The notes: generated from the sequence alone by a model not told the origin. Shown: positions 34,401-42,564, numbered from the stretch's first letter. The stretch: DNA of 42,764 nt from an uncultured Succinivibrionaceae bacterium (GCA_949286015.1 CASEBB010000006.1:1-42764); one strand, 5' to 3'. Program-made: numbers and translations.

Positions 34401-34778
34401 TGCGCTATCTTGCTGTTAGCGCAGCTGAATAACCCTGCGACATGGCCGGTTAAGAAAAAGAATGAGCCCCCAGTCCCTACCGCCAATAACATCGCGGAGG
34501 CCTCGTTTGCCATTCAGCCAGCCGCTGCCGTGCTGATGATGTACAAGGTCGCTAATACCTCAAGCTCGGTCATGGACTTCCCATTTCAGCTCAACGAGGG
34601 TGAGAGCTTTAACTTCGATCCTACGGACGAGGAAGTCTTCGACGAGAACGATCGCCAGCTGAACACGCCATTACGACTGGTCATTACCAAGAGCCGCTTT
34701 AACTCTTCTAAGTTGCAACTCGACGAGCCTATCTTCGTGGAGCGCTCGCGGGGCTCGCGTTTCAACTTCTACCTCTAA
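31455..34778 (+). CDS. DnaB-like replicative helicase with PriCT-like segment and ~455-residue low-complexity N-terminus
   Basis: The C-terminal ~325 residues are a RecA-fold (SF4) helicase core: ASSGLGKTW (Walker A, ~811-819), FFSSEMD (~843), IDLVVVDYLQNI (Walker B, ~940-951) and LLLAQLN (~980), as in DnaB/RepA-type hexameric helicases. Residues ~470-570 (NQIKVCWVLGTTYN..., then FDAVLRLAQEGGYQIP) resemble the PriCT domain that usually follows AEP primases. ~575-780 is helical. The first ~455 residues are Asn/Ser/Thr/Ala/Pro-rich with an (Asn-Gly)6 run. ATG 31455 has GGAGG ~8 bases upstream and overlaps the preceding stop; the frame is open further upstream without such a site. Chromosomal DnaB is ~470 residues, so this is likely a mobile-element helicase. 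Confidence 0.8.
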   Translation: MSNPNANGNSAVTNIISSNTPAGSDRNTGLIGATKTNGVSVSSAAVKLSPPTATSTANTAKETGSTVGNTVGATVSTSTSHDNAQACKAAVEIVRASTPNAHGNGNGNGNGNGNGGATTTAQVSSTAITNGVRPPHQPLPYFTKHGGLAGMFSNWAASNGFDVNAPDFYNPFLEESQLEGTTASATDSTIAPRSNANASSTGAESVHTAAPKANGNDSVATTNTTASAAYSDHNTLVSGTTTAPNSTNAHTSQGNAAASLVGANANFSAATPMATPTNSTLHLVATAANTTPITPDVTPRMVISPYQPEGPCVQPNVGCMAQGAVATVATTTTLPSSAGNEAAPASTGSVSAVPTVTPQNSGYEAGVPRAVPDPAAAANSNANDSANWVSAPYPQTPVAAADAADAAVDAAAGASLVRNSVIDSMHEHFQGSTQGAVAPQDSAATSSDGSGNSSDDNSGLIKPTLAELNEILQHINGTDRSNQIKVCWVLGTTYNHDHQVRSLLESWLKSQLGLGTPAATPLVQKQYTEALICFNRQSDSSNKFDAVLRLAQEGGYQIPAKFKAWLQSNTNASADSQQQAKLSAELSLKDFERTLNKKQKDLSSKVLSYWLVSSEDESSRFSFLSNNAKRFDYFEPAHQTIIKALFAYCQGLKKEDQKTGAVSHQPFSYPSFVRWACEHYPETINKQRLDELAQYKDSLSRRVDVFENMQLLYETSWRLQAITAAKTFIIKVRENADYSQCRNARNEFLTTTNGVDPDQTLGISGMAANATKVTTALTEKDERWKYFVPTGYPLIDDAIQGYQRGGVTIFAASSGLGKTWFGIDTTFKLLEKFNGRALFFSSEMDVDSINLRYFGIATNSKIGVKDLELAKQRDLLPLMLKSFEGFTQRHYTYDDPQTNQPNLYTQNNLNEQLRIYGNEVNGLTLSKIVASIDEERTKAPIDLVVVDYLQNIKNDLIDPKAPRHTQLTNIVDVLKGVGDRNDCAILLLAQLNNPATWPVKKKNEPPVPTANNIAEASFAIQPAAAVLMMYKVANTSSSVMDFPFQLNEGESFNFDPTDEEVFDENDRQLNTPLRLVITKSRFNSSKLQLDEPIFVERSRGSRFNFYL
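31761..31796 (+). repeat. (GGNAAT)6 hexanucleotide repeat in the helicase gene
   Basis: Six in-frame units of GGNAAT encode alternating Gly-Asn. Slippage would change the N-terminal region by two residues per unit without a frameshift. Confidence 0.85.
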
Positions 34779-34831
34779 ACGGCTCTGCTCTGCGTTTGGT
34801 GGCTGCCACAACATATCCGCGCGCCTGCAAG

Positions 34832-34978
34832 GAATGAGTGATCTCTTAACTTACTGATGCATTAGTGAGTGCTGGCAACAACCTACACCTCGAGATAAAG
34901 GGGGCTCTAGCCTGAGCCTCCTTAAGGTGAGGCCAGCATGATTGCCACAAACACCGTCAACTCTTAAGTCAGTCGTTA
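34832..34978 (-). mobile_element. 147-bp MITE, copy C (between helicase and primase-like genes)
   Basis: Reverse orientation to copies A and B. It begins GAATGAGTGATCTCTTAACT, ends TTAAGTCAGTCGTTA, and shares the central CACCTCGAGATAAA. Exactly 147 bases like A and B but more diverged. Flanks GCAAG and CCAAG match at 4 of 5 positions, suggesting a decayed target duplication and an older insertion. Confidence 0.75.
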
Positions 34979-35091
34979 CCAAGCAAGCACCTGAGCCGAA
35001 GTTGTGGCCTGTGCCGCTAACCACCACAGAATGGTGTTGGGGGCACTGTCCATCAAACGCAGTGGCGAGCCCTCTACAAGAGGAGGCTGCC

Positions 35092-36381
35092 GTGATCTAC
35101 CTCTCCGAGCTCCGCTTAGCACCACGCTTTAACGTGAGCTACCATACCTTAACCCCAGATGGCTTTGCCGTCCCTACTGCGTACAACTTCCTCGCTTACA
35201 TCAGAGCTCTGGAGCAGTTCATGTACGATCAGGGCTGGACCATGATCGGCTCCTGCTTTAAGCTGCCTAATCTGCACCCATGGAAGGCACCTACTAGGGA
35301 GCAGTTACACCAGTGGGCACAGCAAAACCTGCAACCTCAGTATCAGTCTGCGTCTAAGACACGGTCTAAGCAAGCTAACTCCCTCACCATCCGCCTTGCC
35401 GACACCGAAACGATCGCCCTTGATTGTGACTTTCACTCCTCGGAGCTGATGCATGCTTTTGTCGAGCAGCTGCACGACTACCTGCTGCTGAGGCACGACC
35501 AGTTTTACACCTGCAGCGGTAAAAAGGGCTGTAAGCTCTTCTTTCGCTACCATAAGGAGAACGACGAGCGCCTGCCTCTGAAGCTGGGTGTGACCGCCTA
35601 TAACGCAGGTTGTAGCGATAATCCCGACTACAAGCAGGAGCTGGAGCTCAAATCTAATTTGAGCACCGTTGCCGGTCTCTATGGACAGCTTGATGGCCGT
35701 GAGGTGGTGTATGGCCCTTATGAGGACTATCCCTACATCTGTGCCACACGGCCTATGGATTTACCTGAGCTTACATCCGAGCAGCTGCTGGGCATTGCGT
35801 GGCGCTACAACAACCTGCTGCACTCCTTTGGCATGGTAGAAAGCAACAATTGCCTCGTCCAGACTCAACCGCAGTACCGGCTCACTCAAGAGGCCCTGTG
35901 CTCTGTGGTGTTTCTGCGCTATCTTTTGAGCTGTGCTGGTAAGAGCGTGGACTTAGCTGCCATCTTACGCAGCATCGAGCAAGGCGAGAACTTTGATCTG
36001 CTGTTAGCGTGGCTTAACTTTGCAGGCCAGTGCCATGCCTACCGTATCATCAGCTCCCTCTATGTCGTGCACGAGGTACCAGAGCAGCTTTTGTGGGTGC
36101 AATTTAAGCGTAAACTGCTGTCGATGCCCACGAGCGATGCGTGGAGTTTGCTCTTAAGCTCCAGTAACCGCCTGTTTGCCAAGCTGCTGCCTGAGGTGCT
36201 GAGCTTAAGATACCGCATCGCCTGCCTCGATCTTGCGCCAGAGCTGTTAGAGGCAATTCCTTGGGTATGGCACTACGCTCCACTGCCCGTACTCACCTTA
36301 AACCCGCACGTGCACGCCTCTGTGGAAGAGCGCATTATGCTGTTTGCCCAAGCAGTGCAGCAGCCACATCTCATGGTGTAG
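35092..36381 (+). CDS. Archaeo-eukaryotic-type primase-polymerase (AEP/Prim-Pol)-like protein
   Basis: From GTG 35092 (429 residues) the AEP pattern can be read. Motif I is TIALDCDF (107-114), the hDhD pair Asp111/Asp113. Motif II is CSGKKGCKLFFRY (141-153), aligning with the GxxPKxLLLYR loop of bifunctional Prim-Pols. Motif III is ELELKSNLSTVAGLYG (183-198), where families have a charged residue and a G-[IL]-H; here Tyr replaces that His. YGPYEDYPYI and DLPELT complete the fold. The C-terminal ~170 residues are helical and unassigned. The GTG follows AGAGGAGG by 5-6 bases, the best ribosome site here. The frame also opens at TTG 34942, inside MITE copy C. Probably makes primers for the module; inferred from motifs and neighbours. 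Confidence 0.6.
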   Translation: MIYLSELRLAPRFNVSYHTLTPDGFAVPTAYNFLAYIRALEQFMYDQGWTMIGSCFKLPNLHPWKAPTREQLHQWAQQNLQPQYQSASKTRSKQANSLTIRLADTETIALDCDFHSSELMHAFVEQLHDYLLLRHDQFYTCSGKKGCKLFFRYHKENDERLPLKLGVTAYNAGCSDNPDYKQELELKSNLSTVAGLYGQLDGREVVYGPYEDYPYICATRPMDLPELTSEQLLGIAWRYNNLLHSFGMVESNNCLVQTQPQYRLTQEALCSVVFLRYLLSCAGKSVDLAAILRSIEQGENFDLLLAWLNFAGQCHAYRIISSLYVVHEVPEQLLWVQFKRKLLSMPTSDAWSLLLSSSNRLFAKLLPEVLSLRYRIACLDLAPELLEAIPWVWHYAPLPVLTLNPHVHASVEERIMLFAQAVQQPHLMV

Positions 36382-36462
36382 GCACAATCTGGTATAGCGT
36401 GGTGTGTTGTGTTGTGGTGTTATTTCACGTGTTGCTGTTATTAGCGCATTAACCACTCCAGA

Positions 36463-36497
36463 GGGCGCTGGTCTCACCACGAGCTTAGCGCCCTTTT
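36463..36497 (+). terminator. Rho-independent terminator closing the replication-like module
   Basis: GGGCGCT and AGCGCCC pair, followed directly by TTTT, 82 bases after the primase-like stop. Confidence 0.75.
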
Positions 36498-36616
36498 GCC
36501 CTCAGCGCTATGAAGTGATTCCGCCACAATGGTGGGCTTAAATTAGCAGGTATGCTTCTGCAGTCTTTGTGCAGATATTCGCTGGCGGCTGTTGGTTGTG
36601 TACGCAACAAAAAAGA

Positions 36617-36637
36617 AAGGCGGGGTATACCCGCCTT
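36617..36637 (-). terminator. Terminator of menA
   Basis: AAGGCGGG and CCCGCCTT flank GTATA; on the minus strand the stem is followed by TCTTTTTTG. It lies ~115 bases past the menA stop. Confidence 0.8.
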
Positions 36638-36750
36638 GTTGCTATCCCAACAACTCACAGCTTTATCAGCTTGCCCCGCAGTCACCCTCAGGGTACTGCC
36701 CTAAGGACAAGGCGCGGCGCCAGCCGAAGCTTGCCGTGCTGTGAGTATCT

Positions 36751-37689
36751 TTAGTAATAAACCCAGAAATCGACTAACAGCACAATCAGCCATGCAAAGT
36801 GGTGAATGGCGCAGCCAATTAACGTGTACTTGAGCTCTGGTGCTACCTTCTTACCATCATGCGCATTGCGAATAGTGCGCAGAGCAGACGAGGCCAGTGG
36901 AATCAGCGATAAAGCTAAGATGCTGATCTCCCAGCCCTTGTGCGAGATAAAGCAGGCCACAAAGGAACTGACCAAAACACAAGCAAACAAGAAAGCGTGA
37001 TAAATAGGCGCAAAGCGATAGCCTAAGCGTACCGCTAGCGTGCGCTTGCCACTTACGTAGTCCTCTTTCATGTCACGCATATTGGCCGTGTGCAGCACCA
37101 TGATCGAGGCGGCACCAACGCTCACACACAGCATCACCGTGTCAGGGTAAATCTCAAAACCACTGCCACTGGCGTTGGTGATCATGATCTGGGGACCGAC
37201 CACCGCTAAAATACCAAAGAAGAGGAATACCGAGAGATCACCTAAGCCCTTATAGCCATAGGACACGCCTAAAGTGTAGAAAATGGCGGCTAAGATGGAA
37301 ACAACGCCTAAGAAGATAAACCACGCAAAGGCATGGGCATCATTACCTAAGGTCATATAGACCGCAATGGTTCCCGTAATCGAAAGGAGCACGATCACGA
37401 TGGCCATAAAACGCTTAATGCCTTGCAGACTAATTGCTCCCGTCATCGTCGCGCGGATTGGGCCTAAGCGCTGGGCACTGTCGGCACCTTTGTAGGCATC
37501 ACCATAGTCGTTAGCGAGGTTAGAGAGGATTTGCAGCAGCATGCCGGTGGCAATGATTAAGAAAGCGGCAGCGAGGTTATAGGCGTTAACCGCTCCGTAA
37601 TAAAAGCCCAAGGCACAACCCACGGCGCAATTAGTCGCACCCAAGAGCAGGGTTTGCGGGCGTGCTTCTTTAATCCAATCTTTCAGCAT
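36751..37689 (-). CDS. menA: 1,4-dihydroxy-2-naphthoate polyprenyltransferase
   Basis: Attaches the polyprenyl side chain to 1,4-dihydroxy-2-naphthoate in menaquinone biosynthesis, in the inner membrane. UbiA-fold with about nine hydrophobic segments. The first prenyl-diphosphate/Mg site is NDYGDAYKGAD (60-70); the second region is DMKEDYVSGKRTLAVRLG (~207-224). 312 residues fits E. coli MenA (308). ATG 37689 has GAGGT five bases upstream; an ATG four codons earlier is less well placed. No other men gene is near. Indicates anaerobic respiration, e.g. fumarate reduction. Confidence 0.95.
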   Translation of the reverse strand: MLKDWIKEARPQTLLLGATNCAVGCALGFYYGAVNAYNLAAAFLIIATGMLLQILSNLANDYGDAYKGADSAQRLGPIRATMTGAISLQGIKRFMAIVIVLLSITGTIAVYMTLGNDAHAFAWFIFLGVVSILAAIFYTLGVSYGYKGLGDLSVFLFFGILAVVGPQIMITNASGSGFEIYPDTVMLCVSVGAASIMVLHTANMRDMKEDYVSGKRTLAVRLGYRFAPIYHAFLFACVLVSSFVACFISHKGWEISILALSLIPLASSALRTIRNAHDGKKVAPELKYTLIGCAIHHFAWLIVLLVDFWVYY

Positions 37690-37839
37690 TAAGCACCTCA
37701 AAAAGCAGTGGAGGGCGTAAGGGGTGGGGGCGTGGTGACCACCTTAGAGAAAACGCAGCGCAATACGTGCTAAGCCGCGCCAGCACAGGCTTAAACTCGA
37801 TGTGTTAGCACCAAGCGGCATACCGGCAAAAACGGCGTT

Positions 37840-37848
37840 ATTTTACCA
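37840..37848 (-). promoter_or_regulatory. Extended -10 element upstream of menA
   Basis: On the minus strand TGGTAAAAT, the same class as TGCTAAAAT before def and the LRAT-like gene. It lies ~150 bases upstream of the menA start with no clear -35. Confidence 0.35.
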
Positions 37849-38729
37849 TCAGAAACAGCAGCTCATTCAGTGGCAAATGCTTTTATTTACCGCCGTCCCC
37901 CAAGTGCTCTACGGCAAAGCTTAAGGCACAACAAAAAGCCGATCCATACGCTCTTTTGATTAACACAGCACCACCGCAAGCAAGTGCGCCTATGGCAAAG
38001 CCTGCATACGCGCAAATGGCAAGCTCACACCACCGTGTTACTGCCACTTAAAAAGCAGCTTTGCTGCTGTCTGGTAGTGACTACCAACCGTTCTGCATGG
38101 AACGGCTTACCTGCTACTTACCATCCCCACTAACCTAAGAGTGGCCAGAGCCATTTAGAGCGTCATTACATCAGCCCTCAGGGTGAGTAGGTATCCTAAA
38201 AGCGCCTGACGGCGCCTTATCTCGAGAGTAGCGCCGCAGCAAAGGCCTACTCTCAGGGTAAAACACCTGATTGTAGGCAGTTACCTCCTTTGAGCTGGGC
38301 TTAAGTTCGCTGGTATGGCTACTTACCCCATAAGCTCTGGAGGCCTTTACTGGCCTTTGCTGGCCTCTGCTGTCCCTGCACTGATCACCATCCAGCCTCC
38401 ATGTGTTGGACACATCGTAGGATAGCCACCTAAAGGTGGCTCACTCTTGTGACCTGCCCCTGTAGCTTTGGTAGGTTGCAGCGTGTTACCTACCGCCTTT
38501 ACCGCAGAGGTGTAACCCTGCGGCGCTGACTACCTCTGCAGCCTTCTTTTTACGCCACCGCACGCCCATTTTTACCGCATTTTGCGCCACGTCATATCAC
38601 GCCCCCGCCCATTTACTCGTCCCTAATTTCAGTGTGCTAATATTGCCTCCCCCGCACTCCTTACGCCCTAAAAGCGTACTGCACTGCGGACAACCTAACT
38701 TTGTTGAGGTAGCGCTCACCATCAGCCTT

Positions 38730-38749
38730 TGTGCCCCTTTGGGGGCACA
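38730..38749. terminator. GC-rich hairpin of unknown role
   Basis: TGTGCCCC-TTTG-GGGGCACA, a perfect 8-bp stem with tetraloop but no T run and no gene immediately upstream. It may end an unrecognised transcript. Confidence 0.3.
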
Positions 38750-39043
38750 GCAAGGCAAAGTCATCCCGCACCCACACAGCACAGCGCCAGCTGCGCTTTC
38801 GGTGATGACTCTGATGACTTACCTCCCCTAAGCGCGAGGCTAAAGACCACATGCTCGCAACCAGCATGGGGATGCCATGTAAAAAGTGCCACCCCATGCT
38901 GCCAGCACATTCCCCCAAAGAAGTGCTTTGCCCGAGGTTTTACTCCCCAAAGAGGCTGCTGTGGGTGTACCCCCACATGCACACCCCCAAATAGCTGTGC
39001 TCACTCACTGATGCCTCTGTGGCTTTTGCTGCCACGCCCCAAC

Positions 39044-39068
39044 GTGTGTGTGTGTGTGTGTGTGTGTG
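39044..39068. repeat. (GT)12 dinucleotide tract
   Basis: Twenty-five bases of alternating G and T in non-coding DNA, ~690 bases before the aminopeptidase start. Prone to slippage and able to adopt Z-DNA. Confidence 0.9.
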
Positions 39069-39757
39069 GTGCACCTAGCCATGCCCTGTTGTCTGGCGTC
39101 ATCACAGATTGAGCATAGACACAGCTGAACCTTGGAACTAAGCACAACTTAGGACAGTCTTACGCATATCGCGACCACAAATCCTTGCAGCTGCTAACTT
39201 CAAACAGCTCTCTGGCTGGTACGCACCGTCAACTCCTCACTCTCCCTCTTCAGCGCCGCAAGCCCACGCTGCGGTGCTCTGAAGATGAGCTGACGCAAAA
39301 CCACCAGTCAATGAGTGGCCACGCTACTACCAGTACTCCTCTGCCTTGCCACCGCTTGCGCGGTTGTAGGCAGCACTTGCTGTAGCGAGCCAAGCTACCT
39401 CTGTCCTTCTTAAAGCAGAGCAGCCTCTGTTTTTGGTTACCCCGCTGGTTTGCTGGCCGCATGGTAAGAGTCTTCTGAACTCTGTGCACTGCACGCGTTA
39501 TCTGTACGCGTGACAGGTATTTTGCTCTTAAGACTCTGTGTTATCTGCGTTTACGGTGCTAATGCATGGCACCTGTAACGCGCTCTTTGGTGTTAAGCAC
39601 AAGCTTGCCCGAAGCACGCTTCACGGTGCTGTAGCAGCCAACAAAACGCTGCGCACACGCCGTGATCACCACTGCGACCACACCGTCTTCCATGCTCACA
39701 CCCTCAGGCGTAAGCCTAACTCCACAGTCTGGGGAGCTGCAGGTTAAGGATTACCTT

Positions 39758-41686
39758 ATGACCGAGACCATTAAAGACGATGCTTTTGATCTGCTTGAAG
39801 CCCTCAAAGCACAATTAAAAGCTCACGAGCTCGACGCCATCTTGATTCCCCATAATGACGAATATCTCTCCAGCGAGCTGACACCTGATTGCGAGCGTAT
39901 TGCTACGCTTACCAACTTCACTGGCTCTGCTGGCTTCGTCTGCGTCTGCATCAATCGTGAAGACGCTCTGCCTCTGGAGGTTGCCAATCGCAAAGACGAA
40001 AGCGATCTGCGCAAAATCGAGCACGAGCAAGCAGTATTCGTCGACGGTCGTTACAAAGTGCAGGTCAAAGAGCAAGTCAATGAAGATGTCTACGACTGCT
40101 TCAACTTTGCTGAAATCACTCCTGCCGCTTATCTGTGCGCTATCCTGCCGAAAAAGAGCCGTGTCGGCGTGGATTTAAAGTGCATCAGCTACCAGTACTA
40201 CCAAGACTTAAAGCAAGCCCTTAGTATTGCTGGTATCGAAATCGTCCCCCTTGAGGAAAATCTTCTCGACCTCGTGTGGGAAGACCGCCCTAAGGCCGTG
40301 TGCTCGCCAGTGGAGATCTTTCCTGATGAGTACAACGGCTGCCCAAGCATGCAAAAGCGCCAAGCGCTGGCGCAAACCTTACGCGATCGCAGCTTAGACG
40401 CCACCATTATCTCGAGCCCAGAAACGGTGTGCTGGCTGTTAAACATTCGCGGCCGTGATCGCGATTTCCTCCCTATTATCAACTGCCGCTTAGTCGCCTA
40501 CGCCAATGAGGCCCTTGAGTGGTACGTCAATCTCGAGCACTTAAGCGATGAGGTGCAGGCCTCGCTTGAGGATCACGTCGGTCATATCGACATCTTCCCA
40601 GAGGTGGGCTTTGATGACGTGCTGCAGCGCTTAAGCTCCTCTAACTGCACGATCTATGTCGACCCCCGCAACACTAACGCCCACATCTTTGATGTGCTCT
40701 ACAGCCATGGGGCCAAGGTGGTCAAAGGCTTAGGCCTGTGCGAGCTGCCAAAGGCTCGCAAAAACGCCACCGAGCTTGCAGGTGAGCATAAGGCGCACTT
40801 AAAAGACGGCGTGGCCATGTGCCGTTTCCAAGCATGGTTAGACGACCTCACCAAAGCCAGCAATATTACGGACTTAGAGGGCTATCAGCGCCGTGTGGAA
40901 GATATCGATGAGGCTGTGCTCGCCGAAAAAGCTGAGTACTTCCGCCGCATTGAGGGCGACTTTATTGAGCCATCTTTTGCCACCATCTCCGCTTTAGGCC
41001 CAAATGCGGCGATGTGCCACTACAACCACGCTGAGGTGGCTACCGCCCGTAAGATGGGCACTGACCCGCTGTACCTAATTGACTCTGGTGCCCAATTCCT
41101 TGAGGGTACCACTGACATTACGCGCACGATCTTAGTCGGCCCTAACCTGACTGAGGAAATGCAGCTCATGTACACGCTGGTGCTCAAAGCGCACATTGCC
41201 TTAGCCTCTACCATCTTTCCACCAGGAACTTGTGGCATGCAGCTGGATGCCATTGCCCGCCGTCCGCTGTGGGAGTATGGCTGCGACTATGAGCACGGCA
41301 CTGGTCACGGTGTGGGTCACGTGTTAGCAGTACATGAGGGCCCTCATAACATCTCCACCAAGAGCTCCAACATCCCTCTTGAGGTGGGTATGGTGACCTC
41401 AATTGAGCCAGGCTACTATGAGGCCGATAAGTACGGCATCCGCCTTGAGAACCTCTATGAGGTGTGCCCATGCTCGCAGCAGGGCTGCCAGCACATGCTG
41501 TGCTTTGAGCCCCTGACGCTGGTGCCTTTTGATACGCGCCTCATCTTGCGTGAGTTACTGACTCCAGCGGAGCGTTCGTGGCTTAATGACTACCACCAAA
41601 ACGTGTTGAGCGTGATTAAGAACGCTGCCAGCACGCTGTCGGATATGGAAGTCAGCTACCTCACGACAGCCACGGCTGCGATCTAA
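39758..41686 (+). CDS. Xaa-Pro aminopeptidase (M24B, long three-domain form)
   Basis: Cytoplasmic metallopeptidase removing N-terminal residues preceding proline. Two creatinase-like N-terminal domains (~1-170, ~180-350) precede the pita-bread catalytic domain (~355-575). Metal ligands are visible: Asp442 in LIDSGAQ, Asp453 in TTDITRT, His521 in GHGVGH, Glu550 in EPGYY and Glu564 in GIRLEN. The C-terminal extension with SWLNDYHQNV is typical of the ~600-residue XPNPEP-like bacterial form rather than E. coli PepP (441). ATG 39758 has AAGGA 7 bases upstream; the frame opens further upstream without such a site. Stands alone. Cys-rich near 490-500 (VCPCSQQGCQH), an unusual local feature. Confidence 0.92.
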   Translation: MTETIKDDAFDLLEALKAQLKAHELDAILIPHNDEYLSSELTPDCERIATLTNFTGSAGFVCVCINREDALPLEVANRKDESDLRKIEHEQAVFVDGRYKVQVKEQVNEDVYDCFNFAEITPAAYLCAILPKKSRVGVDLKCISYQYYQDLKQALSIAGIEIVPLEENLLDLVWEDRPKAVCSPVEIFPDEYNGCPSMQKRQALAQTLRDRSLDATIISSPETVCWLLNIRGRDRDFLPIINCRLVAYANEALEWYVNLEHLSDEVQASLEDHVGHIDIFPEVGFDDVLQRLSSSNCTIYVDPRNTNAHIFDVLYSHGAKVVKGLGLCELPKARKNATELAGEHKAHLKDGVAMCRFQAWLDDLTKASNITDLEGYQRRVEDIDEAVLAEKAEYFRRIEGDFIEPSFATISALGPNAAMCHYNHAEVATARKMGTDPLYLIDSGAQFLEGTTDITRTILVGPNLTEEMQLMYTLVLKAHIALASTIFPPGTCGMQLDAIARRPLWEYGCDYEHGTGHGVGHVLAVHEGPHNISTKSSNIPLEVGMVTSIEPGYYEADKYGIRLENLYEVCPCSQQGCQHMLCFEPLTLVPFDTRLILRELLTPAERSWLNDYHQNVLSVIKNAASTLSDMEVSYLTTATAAI

Positions 41687-41902
41687 GAGCAAAGCGCACT
41701 GGCATTGCGGGTAACAGCAGGGTGCAGCGCCACAGGCCTGCCTCCTCCAAGGGGCTGTTTATAGCAACCGCAACAACTGCTGCAGCGATGTGCTGTGGCA
41801 GCGCTGACAGCGCCAGCTTGAGCCCTTTGCGATAAGGCTGGCAGTGGCTCTGAGCCTTGCCTTGAGATACAGACTGCTTACTGCAAGCGCACGCGCACGC
41901 TC

Positions 41903-41930
41903 AAGGCGCTGGCGTTAACGGCGCCTTTTT
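41903..41930 (+). terminator. Rho-independent terminator downstream of the aminopeptidase gene
   Basis: AAGGCGC and GCGCCTT around an 11-base loop, followed by TTTTT. About 215 bases after the stop. Confidence 0.75.
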
Positions 41931-41950
41931 CTAAAGCTGCTGCCACTTAG

Positions 41951-42099
41951 CAATGAGTAATCTCATAAAAGAGACGGCTGCAAGGTTAAGTTAGGATGCA
42001 TTCCACCTCGAGATGAATGGTGCAGGAGAGCCTGCACCTATCTTCAAGAGGAGCACTCCTGCTGGCCTTAAACTCCGGCAGCTATTAAGGCAGTAAGTC
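41951..42099 (-). mobile_element. Diverged MITE, copy D
   Basis: Same orientation as copy C. Left end CAATGAGTAATCTC, central CACCTCGAGATGAA and right end CTATTAAGGCAGTAAG align with copy C, at nearly the same length (~149). Flanks CTTAG and CTTAC resemble a decayed 5-bp duplication. It is the most diverged copy, so the borders are approximate. Confidence 0.6.
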
Positions 42100-42516
42100 C
42101 TTACTGCCGTTACTTGTAGCGGTCACTTGCTGTCAGCTTACTTATTGCAGCTTGCTGCCATGTGCCGCCTCGTAACGCGATAAGCCTATTAGGCTACGCT
42201 GCCAAGACGCCACTTCCCCGCTCGTAGAGAGAAAAGAGGCCAAAAAGCAGAGATTAGCGCCGCAAAGTGGGCCGTACAGGTGGTCGATCACTACCACTAC
42301 TCCCCTGTACTCCCCGTGATGGCTCGGCGCTACGATCTACCACCCCCACCCACTCTCTACCGTCCCTATAACTCTTGACGCCACATGCTGTCACTCTCTG
42401 CCGCTATGGGGCTTTGCTCCCAGCTCGTAAGCGGCTATGCCATGTTGTCACGCAATGTCGTGACAGCGCGCAACAGAGCTCCCTAACAGCAATTACAGCC
42501 GCCACGCGCCGCCACT

Positions 42517-42564
42517 TAACGTCACTACTGACGTCAATGCTGACGCCACTCCTGACGTCAGTGC
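42517..42564. repeat. Four 12-bp repeats carrying the palindrome TGACGTCA
   Basis: TAACGTCA, TGACGTCA, TGACGCCA and TGACGTCA start at 42517, 42529, 42541 and 42553, exactly 12 bases apart. Regular spacing of an 8-bp palindrome suggests a protein-binding array. Confidence 0.65.

Larger units (their letters stand above)
37849..39757. other. Gene-less 1.9-kb spacer between menA and the aminopeptidase
   Basis: No supported gene on either strand; the open frames are Cys/His/Pro-biased, lack ribosome sites and overlap each other. Contents: a REP-like GCGCCTGACGGCGCC followed by TTATCTCGAG (~38204), related to the 116-bp repeats; an 8-bp hairpin TGTGCCCC/GGGGCACA (38730-38749); a TG tract (39044-39068); and paired ACGCGT sites (~39492-39510). 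Confidence 0.6.
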
